Notes: generated by a model from the sequence alone, not told the origin. Counted from the first letter of the stretch, positions 34,445-43,546 are shown. The stretch: 64,000 nt of DNA from Prorocentrum cordatum (GCA_963575745.1 CAUYUJ010012202.1:116001-180000), one strand, 5' to 3'. Numbers and translations are program-made.

Positions 34445-35803
34445 TCAAGCCAAATACCTCGCAAGGATCAAATGGAGTTTCTTCCGCCAAGCACGCGGTG
34501 CATCCTGCAGGCCATGCGCTGCCTTGACCATATGGATGACTTCTGTGCTCGGACTCAAGTCCTCGTAGCCGGGGATGTCTCTCAGCAGCTGAATGTCATC
34601 GGGGTGCAGTTCGAACTGCGCCACACGGGGAGGTTCGCCTGTCAGTTCAGACAACTCCTGGAAGGTCAGGCCTTTCGCGAAAGCGGCGCTGACTTCGAAA
34701 CTGAAGAGGGCCCAGTCGTCCTGCTGCGCTGCGATGGCGTTCACAACGCGCTGTCCCCACCGAGTTGCCGCGCCGGCGAAGGTGGCCAAGTTGTCGTCGT
34801 GGTCTTCGAACCCGCGCATCGTGAGCCGAGCCTTGATGAAGTGCTTGTTGTCTTTGTACTTCCACTTCAAGACCCACCTGGTGCCCGCGACATTATTTGC
34901 CAAATTCCGCCAGAGCCTCCGAAAGCAGCCCAAATCATGGAGGCTCGTCAACTCCTGCTTCTTCGCCATGACGATGTCAGCGGCATGCGTTGCCATGTCC
35001 TGCACGCTCAAGTCGGTGAGTGCTTTTGAGATCGTGCTGAGAGGCTCGTCGCTGGCCAGGAACGAATTTCCTTCCGTTCCGGAGCCACCCCTGGGCATGT
35101 CTGGAAGCAGATCACCCTCGTCGTTGTCGGCCTCATTGATCTCCAGCAACCACGCTTTGAGGTCTTTCTCGTCGTGGCCGTCGTCGTCCTCCTCCTTCCC
35201 CTCCTCCCTGACCTCCTCCTGGATCGGGTCAGGTTGGCGCGCCGCGTTCTCAGTCGTTGGAAGCAGAGGCCGATGTTGCTGAGACTGTGCTGTGGCAGCT
35301 GCTCCGTCTGAGTGCGCGGCCGAGGGTGGAGTCGAACCGCGTGGAATGGTAGGGGCTGCATGCGGGCTAGGGCAGTGCTGGGCGGTCGCAGGCGATGCGC
35401 CTTCAGTCGTCGAAGCTGGCGGTTGGAACATTTCTATTCCAGTGCCGGTTGAATGGTCATTTGGGTTTTCTGTCGCAGCAGCTGCGCGGTTGGACGCAAT
35501 TCTTGACCTCTTTTCCGGCGCTCCTCCGCCCTTGGGCGGCGAGCGCACTCCAGGCGCATATTCGCGAGGTGCTGCAACCAAGTCCCACACTGTAGCCTGT
35601 GATCCGCTCGCGGGCCACGGCAGCGGCAGCGGTCGGTCAGGCACAGGCGGTTTCGCCACAGGTGCCGGATGCAGTCCCGGTGGCGATCTCGATCTTGGAG
35701 TGGCCATCTGCTTCGACTTGGTGGTCGGAGGCGAAGGTGGTGGACCTCCGAATTGTATCGGAACCTCTATTGGGGACTCAGATTTCGTGAACGCTTCAAG
35801 CAC
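34445..35803 (-). CDS. Copia-type reverse transcriptase (element B), N-terminal part
   Basis: A 452-codon frame. Residues 1-270 are a Pro/Ala/Glu-rich linker, as found between integrase and RT in these elements. From about residue 285 the RVT_2 family pattern is clear: DLGCFRR, RWVLKWKYKDNKHFIKARL, FSFEVSAAFAKG, and VIHMVKAAHGLQDAPRAW, a variant of the conserved AlYGLKQAPRaW box. The frame ends with TGA at 34445; the catalytic SAHVDDLKGG follows in another frame (34350-34400). Confidence 0.85.
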   Translation of the reverse strand: MLEAFTKSESPIEVPIQFGGPPPSPPTTKSKQMATPRSRSPPGLHPAPVAKPPVPDRPLPLPWPASGSQATVWDLVAAPREYAPGVRSPPKGGGAPEKRSRIASNRAAAATENPNDHSTGTGIEMFQPPASTTEGASPATAQHCPSPHAAPTIPRGSTPPSAAHSDGAAATAQSQQHRPLLPTTENAARQPDPIQEEVREEGKEEDDDGHDEKDLKAWLLEINEADNDEGDLLPDMPRGGSGTEGNSFLASDEPLSTISKALTDLSVQDMATHAADIVMAKKQELTSLHDLGCFRRLWRNLANNVAGTRWVLKWKYKDNKHFIKARLTMRGFEDHDDNLATFAGAATRWGQRVVNAIAAQQDDWALFSFEVSAAFAKGLTFQELSELTGEPPRVAQFELHPDDIQLLRDIPGYEDLSPSTEVIHMVKAAHGLQDAPRAWRKKLHLILARYLA

Positions 35804-36298
35804 TTAAAGGACTGAGGAGTAAATCCTTCAGGAATGTCATCGGAGTAGAACTCAGCGCGGAGAAATTCTCGCGCCTGATCAAACGCACCCTCTTCCCTGT
35901 TGAGTTTGCTCAATAGTGCAAATGTTGGGTCTTCATCGAATTCTGCAACATATCTGAGCGCATTATCCCTCTGATTGCGCATAGCCCCAACATGTGGGGG
36001 AACAGGGCCAGTCATATGGGCCTCTCTCTGCCTCGCAGCAGGAGGTATGCGACGAATAACTTGAAGGCGTTCATTCTGTGAAATATAAGCTCTTTGCCTT
36101 TAAAGTGGTTCGCGTGCCCAACGTTGACTTCCTGGTCATCCCCTCGGGGCAGAACGTTCGTCGGTTGACGCTGCCGTTTATCAGGAGCAGGCGGCAGGCT
36201 TTCTCTGCAGAATAAATTAACAAAGGCCGGGCCCGATCGGTCGTGCTCTTCCTCAGTGTTAATGAGCTCGGGATCCGCTGGATACGGAAACTCATCGA
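35767..36298 (-). pseudogene. Frame remnants between element A module and element B
   Basis: After the TAA of the 1209-codon frame, the same frame stays open and readable (DEFPYPADPELINTEEEHD) to about 36070. The sense then appears to move to a frame with MTGPVPPHVGAMRNQRDNAL and ending at 35767. No family recognised; probably the C-terminal part of the module gene, separated by one stop and one shift. Confidence 0.45.
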
Positions 36299-36299
36299 C

Positions 36300-39200
36300 T
36301 TAGGCGAAATCGGTGTCGGCCCCAAAAGATCCCAGAGTGCCTTGGGCATCCGGGTTATGATCCGCGGACGGGGGCTCTGCGACCTGTTGTTCGCTTGAAG
36401 CGGCATTTAAAGGTTGCACCTGAGCAGCGGGTGCATTCTCCTCGTCGGACGATTCTGGCTTAGTAGGATAAGAACCTGCAGGCTCTTGGGGCGCAGCAAA
36501 TGCCTCGGCACCGGCGCCCGAGTCTTCCATCACCTCGTCTTCCATCTCTTGTTTGGTCTCCGCTTTGGCTGGGCCAGGCGGAGGCGGAGGAAGGTTCCCC
36601 GTCGCGGCTGAGCCGGACGGAGGAGCGGGTGGAGCAGGAAGTCTGTTTCTACTCGCAATGGATTCGTCTCCGGCACGAGGCGGTGATTGCTCGCTCTGAT
36701 CGGCGATCATAGGAGTGGAGACAAAACTAGGCACTAGCTTACGGATCTGATCAACGACAGCGCCCGCAAACTTCGTCCAAGCATGCGAGTAATTTCCCGG
36801 GTCATGTTTACCTTTTGCGCTGACCTTCAAGTAGAGCCTCTTTGCTGTTTCAATATATGTTGCAACTTCATCTATCAGGTCATCGGGGTACTCGGTCCCT
36901 TGCAGCCAGTCGGCTGCAGTTCGACGCCACCAGTAAAAGAACTCTTTCTCTTTTCTCAGAGCTTCACGCGCTCTCTTGCCCGAGAGTTGTACCTTAGAGA
37001 CTTCTTTGAGAGCCCTAAGAATAACAGCTCCCTTATCGGACCCTATTGGCTCAGGCGACTCCTCTGATGATGGATCTCCATCCGTCTGCGCCGGAGGAGT
37101 CGCCTTAGGGGCATCAGGTCCCCCACCGCCTCCGTGGCTAGAAGCGCCCACATCCTCGGCGACCTTGGCTTTCGTCTCGACTGCTCTTGCTCCTGCGGCA
37201 GAGCTATCTGCCTGTGCAGTCTGATCCGTCCCAGCGCTGCCTTGGGCACGCTGGGAAGGTCTCGGTTCTCTCACCCACCTAGGTGCAGCCTTAGTCGGGG
37301 GCTCTGCCTTCTGGTGGTCTTGAGCAGTTTGCAAGGGACGATTAGCAGTCCACCTGGCGAGATTAGTCACGGCAGCGGGGGGCTCGCGAAGGCTCGGTTT
37401 CCAAGCTTTAGACGGGTCGCCCGCTGTCCCCGCGCCTTCCGGCTTGGCCGGCGGCTGCGCCACTGATGATGCGGAAAGATTATCAGCTCCACTGTCGAAG
37501 CGAGCCACCTTAGCCGGTGGAGGTTTCGGCAATTGCACCTCGGGACTGCGGCGAGGCGGAGGCGGAGGCTCCATGGGCACATCCGACTTCACCAAGGGTG
37601 AGTCCTTAGACGATGCAATATTCGGCTTCGTTGCCGGCGGCGGCGTCATCGTACTGAGCGGTGGCGGAGCTTTCTTTGGGGCGTCTTTCTCTGGCCCATC
37701 AGCTGGCGGCCCCTCCTTCGGAGGAGGAGGGGGCGTCGGCACTTTCGGAAGTGCATCAATCTTAAGGAGTGGAGGCCAAGCCTCCGCCGCAGCTTTGCCG
37801 GGCGGAGGCTTGAACGCCCTCCCTGCGCGAGAAGCAGGCTGCCCCAGATGCGGGAAGTTCTCGGCGTCAAGCGAAAGGGGTGCGCCGGACGGCTTGGCCG
37901 CCGGCGCCCGCTGTTGCACGCCCATCGACGATTTAGCTCTGTCCTCTTCATCTTTGTTACTTTGAACAAGCTTCTTGGATTCATCCGAAGCCTCATCTCT
38001 ATGCAGCGGATGGATTTTAGTCAGTTTGACTCCCTTCTGCTGGAGCCATGGCCAAATTACATCAAAAGTATCGTCGTCGAAGTAGGGGCTCCGGTCTTTC
38101 TGCCATTCAATTGGTTCCAAATTCGGAACCAATTCTTTCTGTGCCTCCCGGACTTGGTCCGCGGCAGCAGTCCTTTCATCGTCGCGATACCGTTCGACCC
38201 CGAAGTCTTGCTCCAAGCACCAGGCATTCTGTCTGGCGACATGTTGCAAGAAGGCATAAGCGTCCGTGACATGAAGCGCTGCTGGGGTCCAGTGATATAG
38301 CCGAAGCTCATGCAACACATCGCCCATCGGGTCGCTAACGTGCTGATCTGGTTTTCCCCTGATGACAGCTGGCCGCTTCGAAAAGAAAACCATCTCCGCA
38401 GTGACCCAGATACCGTCTCCGAAGGTCTCCTCTGCGACAGAATACACTGCGCGGGTCTGGGGATTGTCAGCGCATGGAAAAGAATACACTCCGATCTTGT
38501 TCTGCTTGACATTGCCTCCGTATTTTGGATTAGATGGAAGCAGCTGATGGCCCTCCAAAATCGCATGGAATGCGGTCACAGACGTACCATGAGACTGTCT
38601 AGTCCAGCCTGCGGATTGGTCTTGGACCTCCGCAAGCTTTTCGTCTGTAACGTAGAAAAGCAAAGTAAGTTGGACGCAATGATTGAGTCCTGCTCGGCGG
38701 ACCTTCGCGGATATCTTTGCCCAGTTCAGACGATCAGCAACAGTAGCTGTTCGGTCCGCCCGCGACCGGTCGGCCTTAATCCTAAAGAAACGCGCCCAAT
38801 TAGGAACGACATTACTTGGTTCCAAGACTGGGGTCTTCGTGGACTTTTGCAGCATGTGAAAAGCCAACCACGCTTCTCCTTTTGCGGTTCTCTGAATCAT
38901 CTTGAACTCTGCGCTGCGGGGCGGTTCTTTCCCTTGCGCAGCCAGTGCGACACGGCCTTCCTCCCCCGGATACCCATTATTGCGCATCATGCCACTGCGG
39001 AGCTTACCGCTTGCTATCGTAAACGGTCGGAGGAAATCATGATCAACTAGATTTTGGCTGGGCGCACTTCTGTAGGGCAACTTCTTCGTTGCCTGGCATG
39101 ACAAATGGTAAGGCCAATCCTGTTCCCAATCCTCATTGCGATTAGGATCGCCGTCTTTTCTCAACCGGCGTGGGAACGTGTACTTTCCGCTAAGCGTGGT

Positions 39201-39929
39201 TGACTTCCCAACAGGACATTTACTGCGGAGGTAATCCTCTGCTGCCTCACCAGGTGTCTTAGCCTCTTGTACGCCCGTCGCAAGGGCCAAAGGGGGTTCG
39301 CGGGACGGCTGGGCCGCCCGCGCGAATGCAACATTACCCGAGGCGGCTGGGCCGCTCGGTGCTGCAGTGTCACTAGGACCGGCTGAGCCGCCCAGTGCTG
39401 TGGTGTTGTCCGAGGCGACAGGGCCGCTCGGCGCAGAACCGCTCTCCGAGACGGCTAGGCCGCGCGGTGCCTTAGCAGGCGCTGCCTTCTTCAATTCATC
39501 GACGGCCATGCGCATGTGTACATCATTTTGCACACCCTCATTTGCCAACCGAAAGCGTTTCCCCTTTGGGGGCATTCCCGGACAGAAATCCGGACCACGC
39601 GGCAAGAAGTAGCGATCATCTTGCCACGGGGAAAAGTCCGTATATGCCAACCCCCGCTTCAAGAAGTCGATGAATGCTTCAGAGTAATATGAATGAATCG
39701 CCCCACCCCCAGACCCGTCTTGGACGGCTGGGAATGCTTTGTGATCCAAAGATATTGCGAACGGACGTATATTGAGCACGGACCTGGGCACATTGCCTTC
39801 TACTGGGCTCCAGTCTTGCCAGTACATGACTAGCTCATTGACGGTAGCGTCTTGCGCTGTGTACCCGTCAGTTCTTGTTGTCTTGGTTACGCTACCCCCT
39901 GGACGGCTGAGCCGCCAGAGGGTTGGCAA
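36300..39929 (-). CDS. Large intact 1209-codon frame of the 3' module, ADP-ribosyltransferase-like segment
   Basis: The longest real frame in the window, with no break. The first in-frame ATG is residue 35 (39827); the upstream part overlaps the SGNH-like frame by 43 nt. Residues 1-150 look folded; 150-215 hold four or five 12-residue repeats made by a 36-bp DNA repeat with mini-hairpins. Residues 447-484 (SHGTSVTAFHAILEG, LLPS, then IGVYSF) recall the His-Gly-Thr/Ser and Tyr boxes of ADP-ribosyltransferases. About 700-1010 is Pro/Ala-rich disordered sequence; 1010-1100 is a charged helical segment (KEKEFFYWWRRTAADWL). No retroelement enzyme is visible. The ADP-ribosyltransferase link is inference from a short pattern. 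Confidence 0.6.
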   Translation of the reverse strand: MPTLWRLSRPGGSVTKTTRTDGYTAQDATVNELVMYWQDWSPVEGNVPRSVLNIRPFAISLDHKAFPAVQDGSGGGAIHSYYSEAFIDFLKRGLAYTDFSPWQDDRYFLPRGPDFCPGMPPKGKRFRLANEGVQNDVHMRMAVDELKKAAPAKAPRGLAVSESGSAPSGPVASDNTTALGGSAGPSDTAAPSGPAASGNVAFARAAQPSREPPLALATGVQEAKTPGEAAEDYLRSKCPVGKSTTLSGKYTFPRRLRKDGDPNRNEDWEQDWPYHLSCQATKKLPYRSAPSQNLVDHDFLRPFTIASGKLRSGMMRNNGYPGEEGRVALAAQGKEPPRSAEFKMIQRTAKGEAWLAFHMLQKSTKTPVLEPSNVVPNWARFFRIKADRSRADRTATVADRLNWAKISAKVRRAGLNHCVQLTLLFYVTDEKLAEVQDQSAGWTRQSHGTSVTAFHAILEGHQLLPSNPKYGGNVKQNKIGVYSFPCADNPQTRAVYSVAEETFGDGIWVTAEMVFFSKRPAVIRGKPDQHVSDPMGDVLHELRLYHWTPAALHVTDAYAFLQHVARQNAWCLEQDFGVERYRDDERTAAADQVREAQKELVPNLEPIEWQKDRSPYFDDDTFDVIWPWLQQKGVKLTKIHPLHRDEASDESKKLVQSNKDEEDRAKSSMGVQQRAPAAKPSGAPLSLDAENFPHLGQPASRAGRAFKPPPGKAAAEAWPPLLKIDALPKVPTPPPPPKEGPPADGPEKDAPKKAPPPLSTMTPPPATKPNIASSKDSPLVKSDVPMEPPPPPRRSPEVQLPKPPPAKVARFDSGADNLSASSVAQPPAKPEGAGTAGDPSKAWKPSLREPPAAVTNLARWTANRPLQTAQDHQKAEPPTKAAPRWVREPRPSQRAQGSAGTDQTAQADSSAAGARAVETKAKVAEDVGASSHGGGGGPDAPKATPPAQTDGDPSSEESPEPIGSDKGAVILRALKEVSKVQLSGKRAREALRKEKEFFYWWRRTAADWLQGTEYPDDLIDEVATYIETAKRLYLKVSAKGKHDPGNYSHAWTKFAGAVVDQIRKLVPSFVSTPMIADQSEQSPPRAGDESIASRNRLPAPPAPPSGSAATGNLPPPPPGPAKAETKQEMEDEVMEDSGAGAEAFAAPQEPAGSYPTKPESSDEENAPAAQVQPLNAASSEQQVAEPPSADHNPDAQGTLGSFGADTDFA
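39306..39462. repeat. 36-bp tandem repeat of the mini-hairpin inside the 1209-codon frame
   Basis: Mini-hairpins at 39306, 39344, 39380 and 39452, plus a degenerate one at 39416, spaced 36-38 bp. Between them lies GCTCGGTGCTGC-like sequence. It adds 12-residue Gly/Ser/Ala/Pro repeats without breaking the frame. Confidence 0.85.
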
Positions 39930-40711
39930 AATAACAACGCGGCAAGTTTAGCGGTCTTAAACATGTGCTCAGCGCACAACTGCCCCGCGGTCACTTTAAC
40001 CATTTTTACGCCCTTATCCATCTTGTAATCATCATGTTCAGGAGCTAAATGATAAAGGTCCCCTGGGCGGTGCCGCAATTTGCGGTAAGGGCTCACACCG
40101 TCGAGAATCATTATCCGCGGGAAAATCCCCATGGCTTTGAATCTTTCAATCCGACGGTTCATTGTAGCCCTGACAAGAGTGGCGGCATCATCCCACATCT
40201 GGTTCACGCCAGATCCGTTTGACCGCCAACATCTATGTTCTCCGCCAACATACATGATCTCTATTGCTCCGTCTCCCGCACGGAGGATCGCGTCGTCCAC
40301 CAGCTTAATCGCGCTTTCTACCATTATTCGGAGGCTTCCAGCGAAAGCTGTCGGGTTCTCTTGTCGCTGTGGCCCAGCGCCAACTCCGATCAATTCACTG
40401 GCTCCATCAACAATGTCATTAAAGTTCCAGAAGATGAAACGGATCGGCGTGTGAGTCCCTTTTATATAGTGACTGTGCTGGACCCAATTAAATTTCATAG
40501 CTTCCTCCTTAAGGTCTGGGGCCATGCACCCACTCTGCGAGCTGCCATGCACATGTTCCCGCAAATAGTACCCGGGGAGAAGACTGGGCTTGTTTTTCTT
40601 GAACGCATCACGAAACGAGATCGTAGAATCCGAGACAATGTGGGCGGAATAAGACCAATACTTGTATGCCCCACTGTCCATCAAGCACAATGGATGGAAG
40701 AAATCTGTCAC
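39887..40711 (-). CDS. SGNH/GDSL-hydrolase-like frame of the 3' module
   Basis: A 274-codon frame, same frame as the preceding one apart from a TAG at 40715-40717. It shows the spaced blocks of SGNH hydrolases: HIVSDSTI (Ser 29 after Asp, block I with Ser for Gly), FIFWNFNDIV (Asn 98, block III) and DLYHLAPEH (Asp 218, His 221, block V). A Gly at 56 could be block II. The family cleaves ester bonds. The final 43 nt overlap the next frame, which continues the sense, so a 1-nt shift may join them. Assignment is by motif spacing only. Confidence 0.45.
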   Translation of the reverse strand: MTDFFHPLCLMDSGAYKYWSYSAHIVSDSTISFRDAFKKNKPSLLPGYYLREHVHGSSQSGCMAPDLKEEAMKFNWVQHSHYIKGTHTPIRFIFWNFNDIVDGASELIGVGAGPQRQENPTAFAGSLRIMVESAIKLVDDAILRAGDGAIEIMYVGGEHRCWRSNGSGVNQMWDDAATLVRATMNRRIERFKAMGIFPRIMILDGVSPYRKLRHRPGDLYHLAPEHDDYKMDKGVKMVKVTAGQLCAEHMFKTAKLAALLFCQPSGGSAVQGVA

Positions 40712-40714
40712 TGG

Positions 40715-41569
40715 CTATCCTGCGCCCATCATGGCCGCGATATCCTCGCCAACAAATGGAATCCATGAATGTCCATTCACTCTGGCAATCTGCGTGATGG
40801 CCTGGCACTTTTGAAGAAACGTTAACTTAAGTGCCCAGTCTTTCAACTGCGGGTCTGCGATATCAACATAAAGCTGGAGAATTTCATTCACCTTGGATTG
40901 CCATTCGTTCGTCGGTGCCCTGGGATCCGGCGCAAAGTTCTTCTGCATCCGATGATAGTCTAGAACGTTCCAGGGACCCCGCCCAAGGTAGGGCGGGTCG
41001 TCCTGTTCGCCACTTGCCGTTGTTGGCCCCTCGTCAGGGGGCCCGCCTCCGCCGTCTCCCCCAGAGGGGTTACCCGGAGGCGGAACATCTCCCGAGGGAG
41101 AACCTCCCGAGCCAAGTGGAGCTCCTCCACCGGCGGCTGGGCCGGGTGGAGGGCCGCCGCCTGCCCCGCCACCGGCCTGGCCGCGCGGGGCAGGCGGGCC
41201 CGAGGCTGACCCGGCGGATGGCCCGCCGGCAGCCTGTCGGCCGACACCAGGATTGTCCAACGAAGACTGAGCAATGACAGTGTCTGTCTGAGGACTCGCC
41301 GAATCGATTGGATCGTTCGGGGCCTCTGCTGCCAAACGTGGCCCAACCCGTGTAGACAGTCTATGTTCACAACCCACATAGCGCCCGACCGCGGTCGGAG
41401 GGTCTATTCCTATACCTTTGGGGCAGTTGTCAGAGGGGGCTTGTAATAGTTTCCACCCCTCAGCAAGCTTGTCTGCAGGACCATATAACTTAAAATCATC
41501 AACGTAGATTATCAGGAAAAGCTTCAATTCCTTATGAAAGTAGCAATTGCGCCAAGGACTGCACTTCAC
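40715..41569 (-). CDS. Copia-type RT catalytic YVDD segment (element A) and linker into the module
   Basis: Begins with FLIIYVDDFKLYGP: the YVDD box of Copia-type RT at 41506-41495. GRYVGCEHRL follows, which fits the next RT box. From residue 95 it is Gly/Pro-rich low complexity containing several mini-hairpins, then a folded stretch (YHRMQKNFAPDPRAP, LQLYVDIADPQLKDW). The expected RNase H is not seen. The frame ends with TAG at 40715 and resumes in the same frame as the SGNH-like part. Confidence 0.8.
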   Translation of the reverse strand: MKCSPWRNCYFHKELKLFLIIYVDDFKLYGPADKLAEGWKLLQAPSDNCPKGIGIDPPTAVGRYVGCEHRLSTRVGPRLAAEAPNDPIDSASPQTDTVIAQSSLDNPGVGRQAAGGPSAGSASGPPAPRGQAGGGAGGGPPPGPAAGGGAPLGSGGSPSGDVPPPGNPSGGDGGGGPPDEGPTTASGEQDDPPYLGRGPWNVLDYHRMQKNFAPDPRAPTNEWQSKVNEILQLYVDIADPQLKDWALKLTFLQKCQAITQIARVNGHSWIPFVGEDIAAMMGAG

Positions 41570-41608
41570 AAATCCTTTTGCCGTAACATGCCCTTCACAA
41601 AGTTGCTC

Positions 41609-41863
41609 TCAATATCCCCCCGAATCGGGGTGCCCGTACAATGACAGATATAATGGGCACACAGGATTTCGCATGTGCGACCATTCTTTTGGCCATTCAT
41701 CACGGGGTAGAAATACCCACGTTGGGGTGCCGCCCAGCTTTGACTGAGTGTAAACCTGGCGGGCATCAGCTTGTTCAATACTACGGCCTTCAAGAAGTCC
41801 GCAAGCGCCAGCTGCTTTGCTGGCCTGCATTGTAGCAGGACTGCTAGACAGTTCTTGGGACAA
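41609..41863 (-). CDS. Copia-type RT palm segment (element A)
   Basis: An 84-codon frame with QADARQVYTQSKLGGTPTWV, FLPRDEWP and LYLSLYGHPDSGGYW, matching the RT section just before the YVDD box in this family. Upstream in the same frame, just before the 41863 start, are GRVVFDGSSL and (after a TAA) ELNGHTAHCGRLFAVLVEKH, which match the fingers region. A frame change near 41600 separates it from the YVDD segment. Confidence 0.78.
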   Translation of the reverse strand: MSQELSSSPATMQASKAAGACGLLEGRSIEQADARQVYTQSKLGGTPTWVFLPRDEWPKEWSHMRNPVCPLYLSLYGHPDSGGY

Positions 41864-42034
41864 CGCAACATCCTTATCCTGGCCCCTTAGACTCGAGCCG
41901 TCAAAGACTACTCGTCCATTATATATTCAATATTTCTGTCCGAGTGGCAACTCTGAATGTTTCTCTACAAGAACTGCAAATAAACGACCACAATGAGCGG
42001 TATGTCCATTAAGTTCCGCTACAACACCGGAGTA

Positions 42035-43051
42035 TTATTTGACGCCTTTCTCGTTCCAAGTGCCAATGTCTCGCAACCTATTCCATTCTTTTCTCGAGGC
42101 AGCCTGGGCGTCTTGATTCACCTTAGCCTCATCCTTGGAAACGGATCGAGCCACGGCGGCGTCAACCTTGGCGTGTTGCCATTCGTCCGGAAGTTGGAAG
42201 GGCTCGTCAATAACTGAAATTACATCAGTGAAAGGGTTGTAAAAATACTCCAAATCAACTCTTTCTTTTTCGCGATGACTGGGCACTGGGGCCGAGCTAC
42301 TCTGCGACGGCATCCGAGGCACGCTTCGCCGCGGCGCGGCGGCCGCCGGACTCAAGGTCAGGCTTGCCTCTGATGCTTCCTTAGACCCATCATCGGATAA
42401 CGGGCCCCTGCCGGCTGGGCCAGAGGGAGCCCCGTCACGTGCTACGGCGCCGCCGCGCCACGTCTGCTTCCACCAGACATCCTCGTCATCCGAAAGGCAC
42501 TCGTCGGAATCATTCTCCTCGGAGGACTCGGCAGCTACAGCTGCGGCTTGGCCGCCCTGCGCTTCCAAGCGACGAAGGCGCTCAGCAACCCACGGTGCAG
42601 CTCTTCTTGCCTTAGGATGTGTCGCAAGATAGGCAGCAGTCCCCTCGGGGACTGAAGGGGCCGCAGGTGGCGGAGTCGGCGGGTCATCCACGCCCAAGCC
42701 AATGTCACGCAGGGGGCCAAGACAAGGACCTGGATCCTCTATAGCAGAGAAACCTCTCTTTTCGGCCTTGTATTGCTCAGCGGCCTGCCTACGTTGGGCT
42801 TGATTCATGTTGAACCAGCGTCCGGGGTGAACTCCAGGGTTGGTGGATTCAGGCAATTTCTTCAACCATTGTGCACCGTATTTAGGATCTGGGTCAGTTA
42901 CCCATATTCGGGTCACGGGACCATAGTCATGATCAGAATAGAGTACAACTCGTATGCTGCGCTTCTTCCGACGGCCTGTCAACGGGAGCTTTTGCGTTAA
43001 CTCTTCTTTCGTTAGACCGACGACGATCCGCCTGCCTTCAAAATATTCCAT
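42035..43051 (-). CDS. Integrase-RT linker and RT N-terminus (element A)
   Basis: A 338-codon frame. The first 115 residues look folded (IRVVLYSDHDYGPVTRIWVT), followed by acidic and Pro/Ala-rich linker with mini-hairpins at 42413 and 42544. The C-terminus, SKDEAKVNQDAQAASRKEWN followed by RLRDIGTWNE, is the usual entry to the Copia RT domain (a conserved Trp at the start). It ends at a TGA at 42035; the sense carries on downstream. Confidence 0.7.
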   Translation of the reverse strand: MEYFEGRRIVVGLTKEELTQKLPLTGRRKKRSIRVVLYSDHDYGPVTRIWVTDPDPKYGAQWLKKLPESTNPGVHPGRWFNMNQAQRRQAAEQYKAEKRGFSAIEDPGPCLGPLRDIGLGVDDPPTPPPAAPSVPEGTAAYLATHPKARRAAPWVAERLRRLEAQGGQAAAVAAESSEENDSDECLSDDEDVWWKQTWRGGAVARDGAPSGPAGRGPLSDDGSKEASEASLTLSPAAAAPRRSVPRMPSQSSSAPVPSHREKERVDLEYFYNPFTDVISVIDEPFQLPDEWQHAKVDAAVARSVSKDEAKVNQDAQAASRKEWNRLRDIGTWNEKGVK

Positions 43052-43138
43052 CGCATCACGGTTCTGTGATGTACGAGCAAGAAGCTGACCTTTCCCTGGG
43101 ACCTTCTCGCGCGGCTTGGCCGCTGAGAAGTTCGATTG

Positions 43139-43546
43139 TCAACCCAAACGGTACTCAATGTGTGCAAGACCCAGTTTATCGTCTCTGTCTTCGTCTGGGT
43201 GAGAGTCTCGCTGGGGATCCCGACCATCAATCACCACAGGCTCGTCATCCACACATAGACCCCCCGGACCGTCGTCATCATCGGAATCGGCCTCGGAGTC
43301 TCGGGGTGGAGCGCCCTCGCCTTCTCGAAGAGGCGGTGGCATGATAATGGCGGGCTCATATGCGCCGAACAGATTATCCGGTCGCACTCCTGTCACCTGC
43401 CGCGGCCCGTCTGGGACGGCCGCGGCCCCCCCTTCAGGAGGTATAGTGACGGAACGCACCTCGGCCATTGCCTGCTCGCACGCTTTTCTGAAAGGAAACT
43501 GAGGAGATTGATATTCCGCAATGCCGTCCAAAATGTTGCTGTACAC
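43139..43546 (-). CDS. Acidic linker between integrase and RT (element A)
   Basis: A 135-codon frame, mostly acidic (SEADSDDDDGPGG, SHPDEDRDD). Its position after the integrase C-terminus makes it part of the polyprotein linker. No catalytic motif. Confidence 0.5.
   Translation of the reverse strand: MYSNILDGIAEYQSPQFPFRKACEQAMAEVRSVTIPPEGGAAAVPDGPRQVTGVRPDNLFGAYEPAIIMPPPLREGEGAPPRDSEADSDDDDGPGGLCVDDEPVVIDGRDPQRDSHPDEDRDDKLGLAHIEYRLG

Larger units (their letters stand above)
33410..35803 (-). mobile_element. Copia-type retroelement remnant B (RT and RNase H)
   Basis: Minus-strand remains of the 3' half of a Ty1/Copia-type polyprotein: Pro-rich spacer, RT with VDD box at 34359-34367, then RNase H to about 33415. 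No gag, protease or integrase belongs to it. It lacks the GC mini-hairpins seen throughout the adjoining element A, so I treat it as a separate insertion or an older fragment. Confidence 0.8.
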
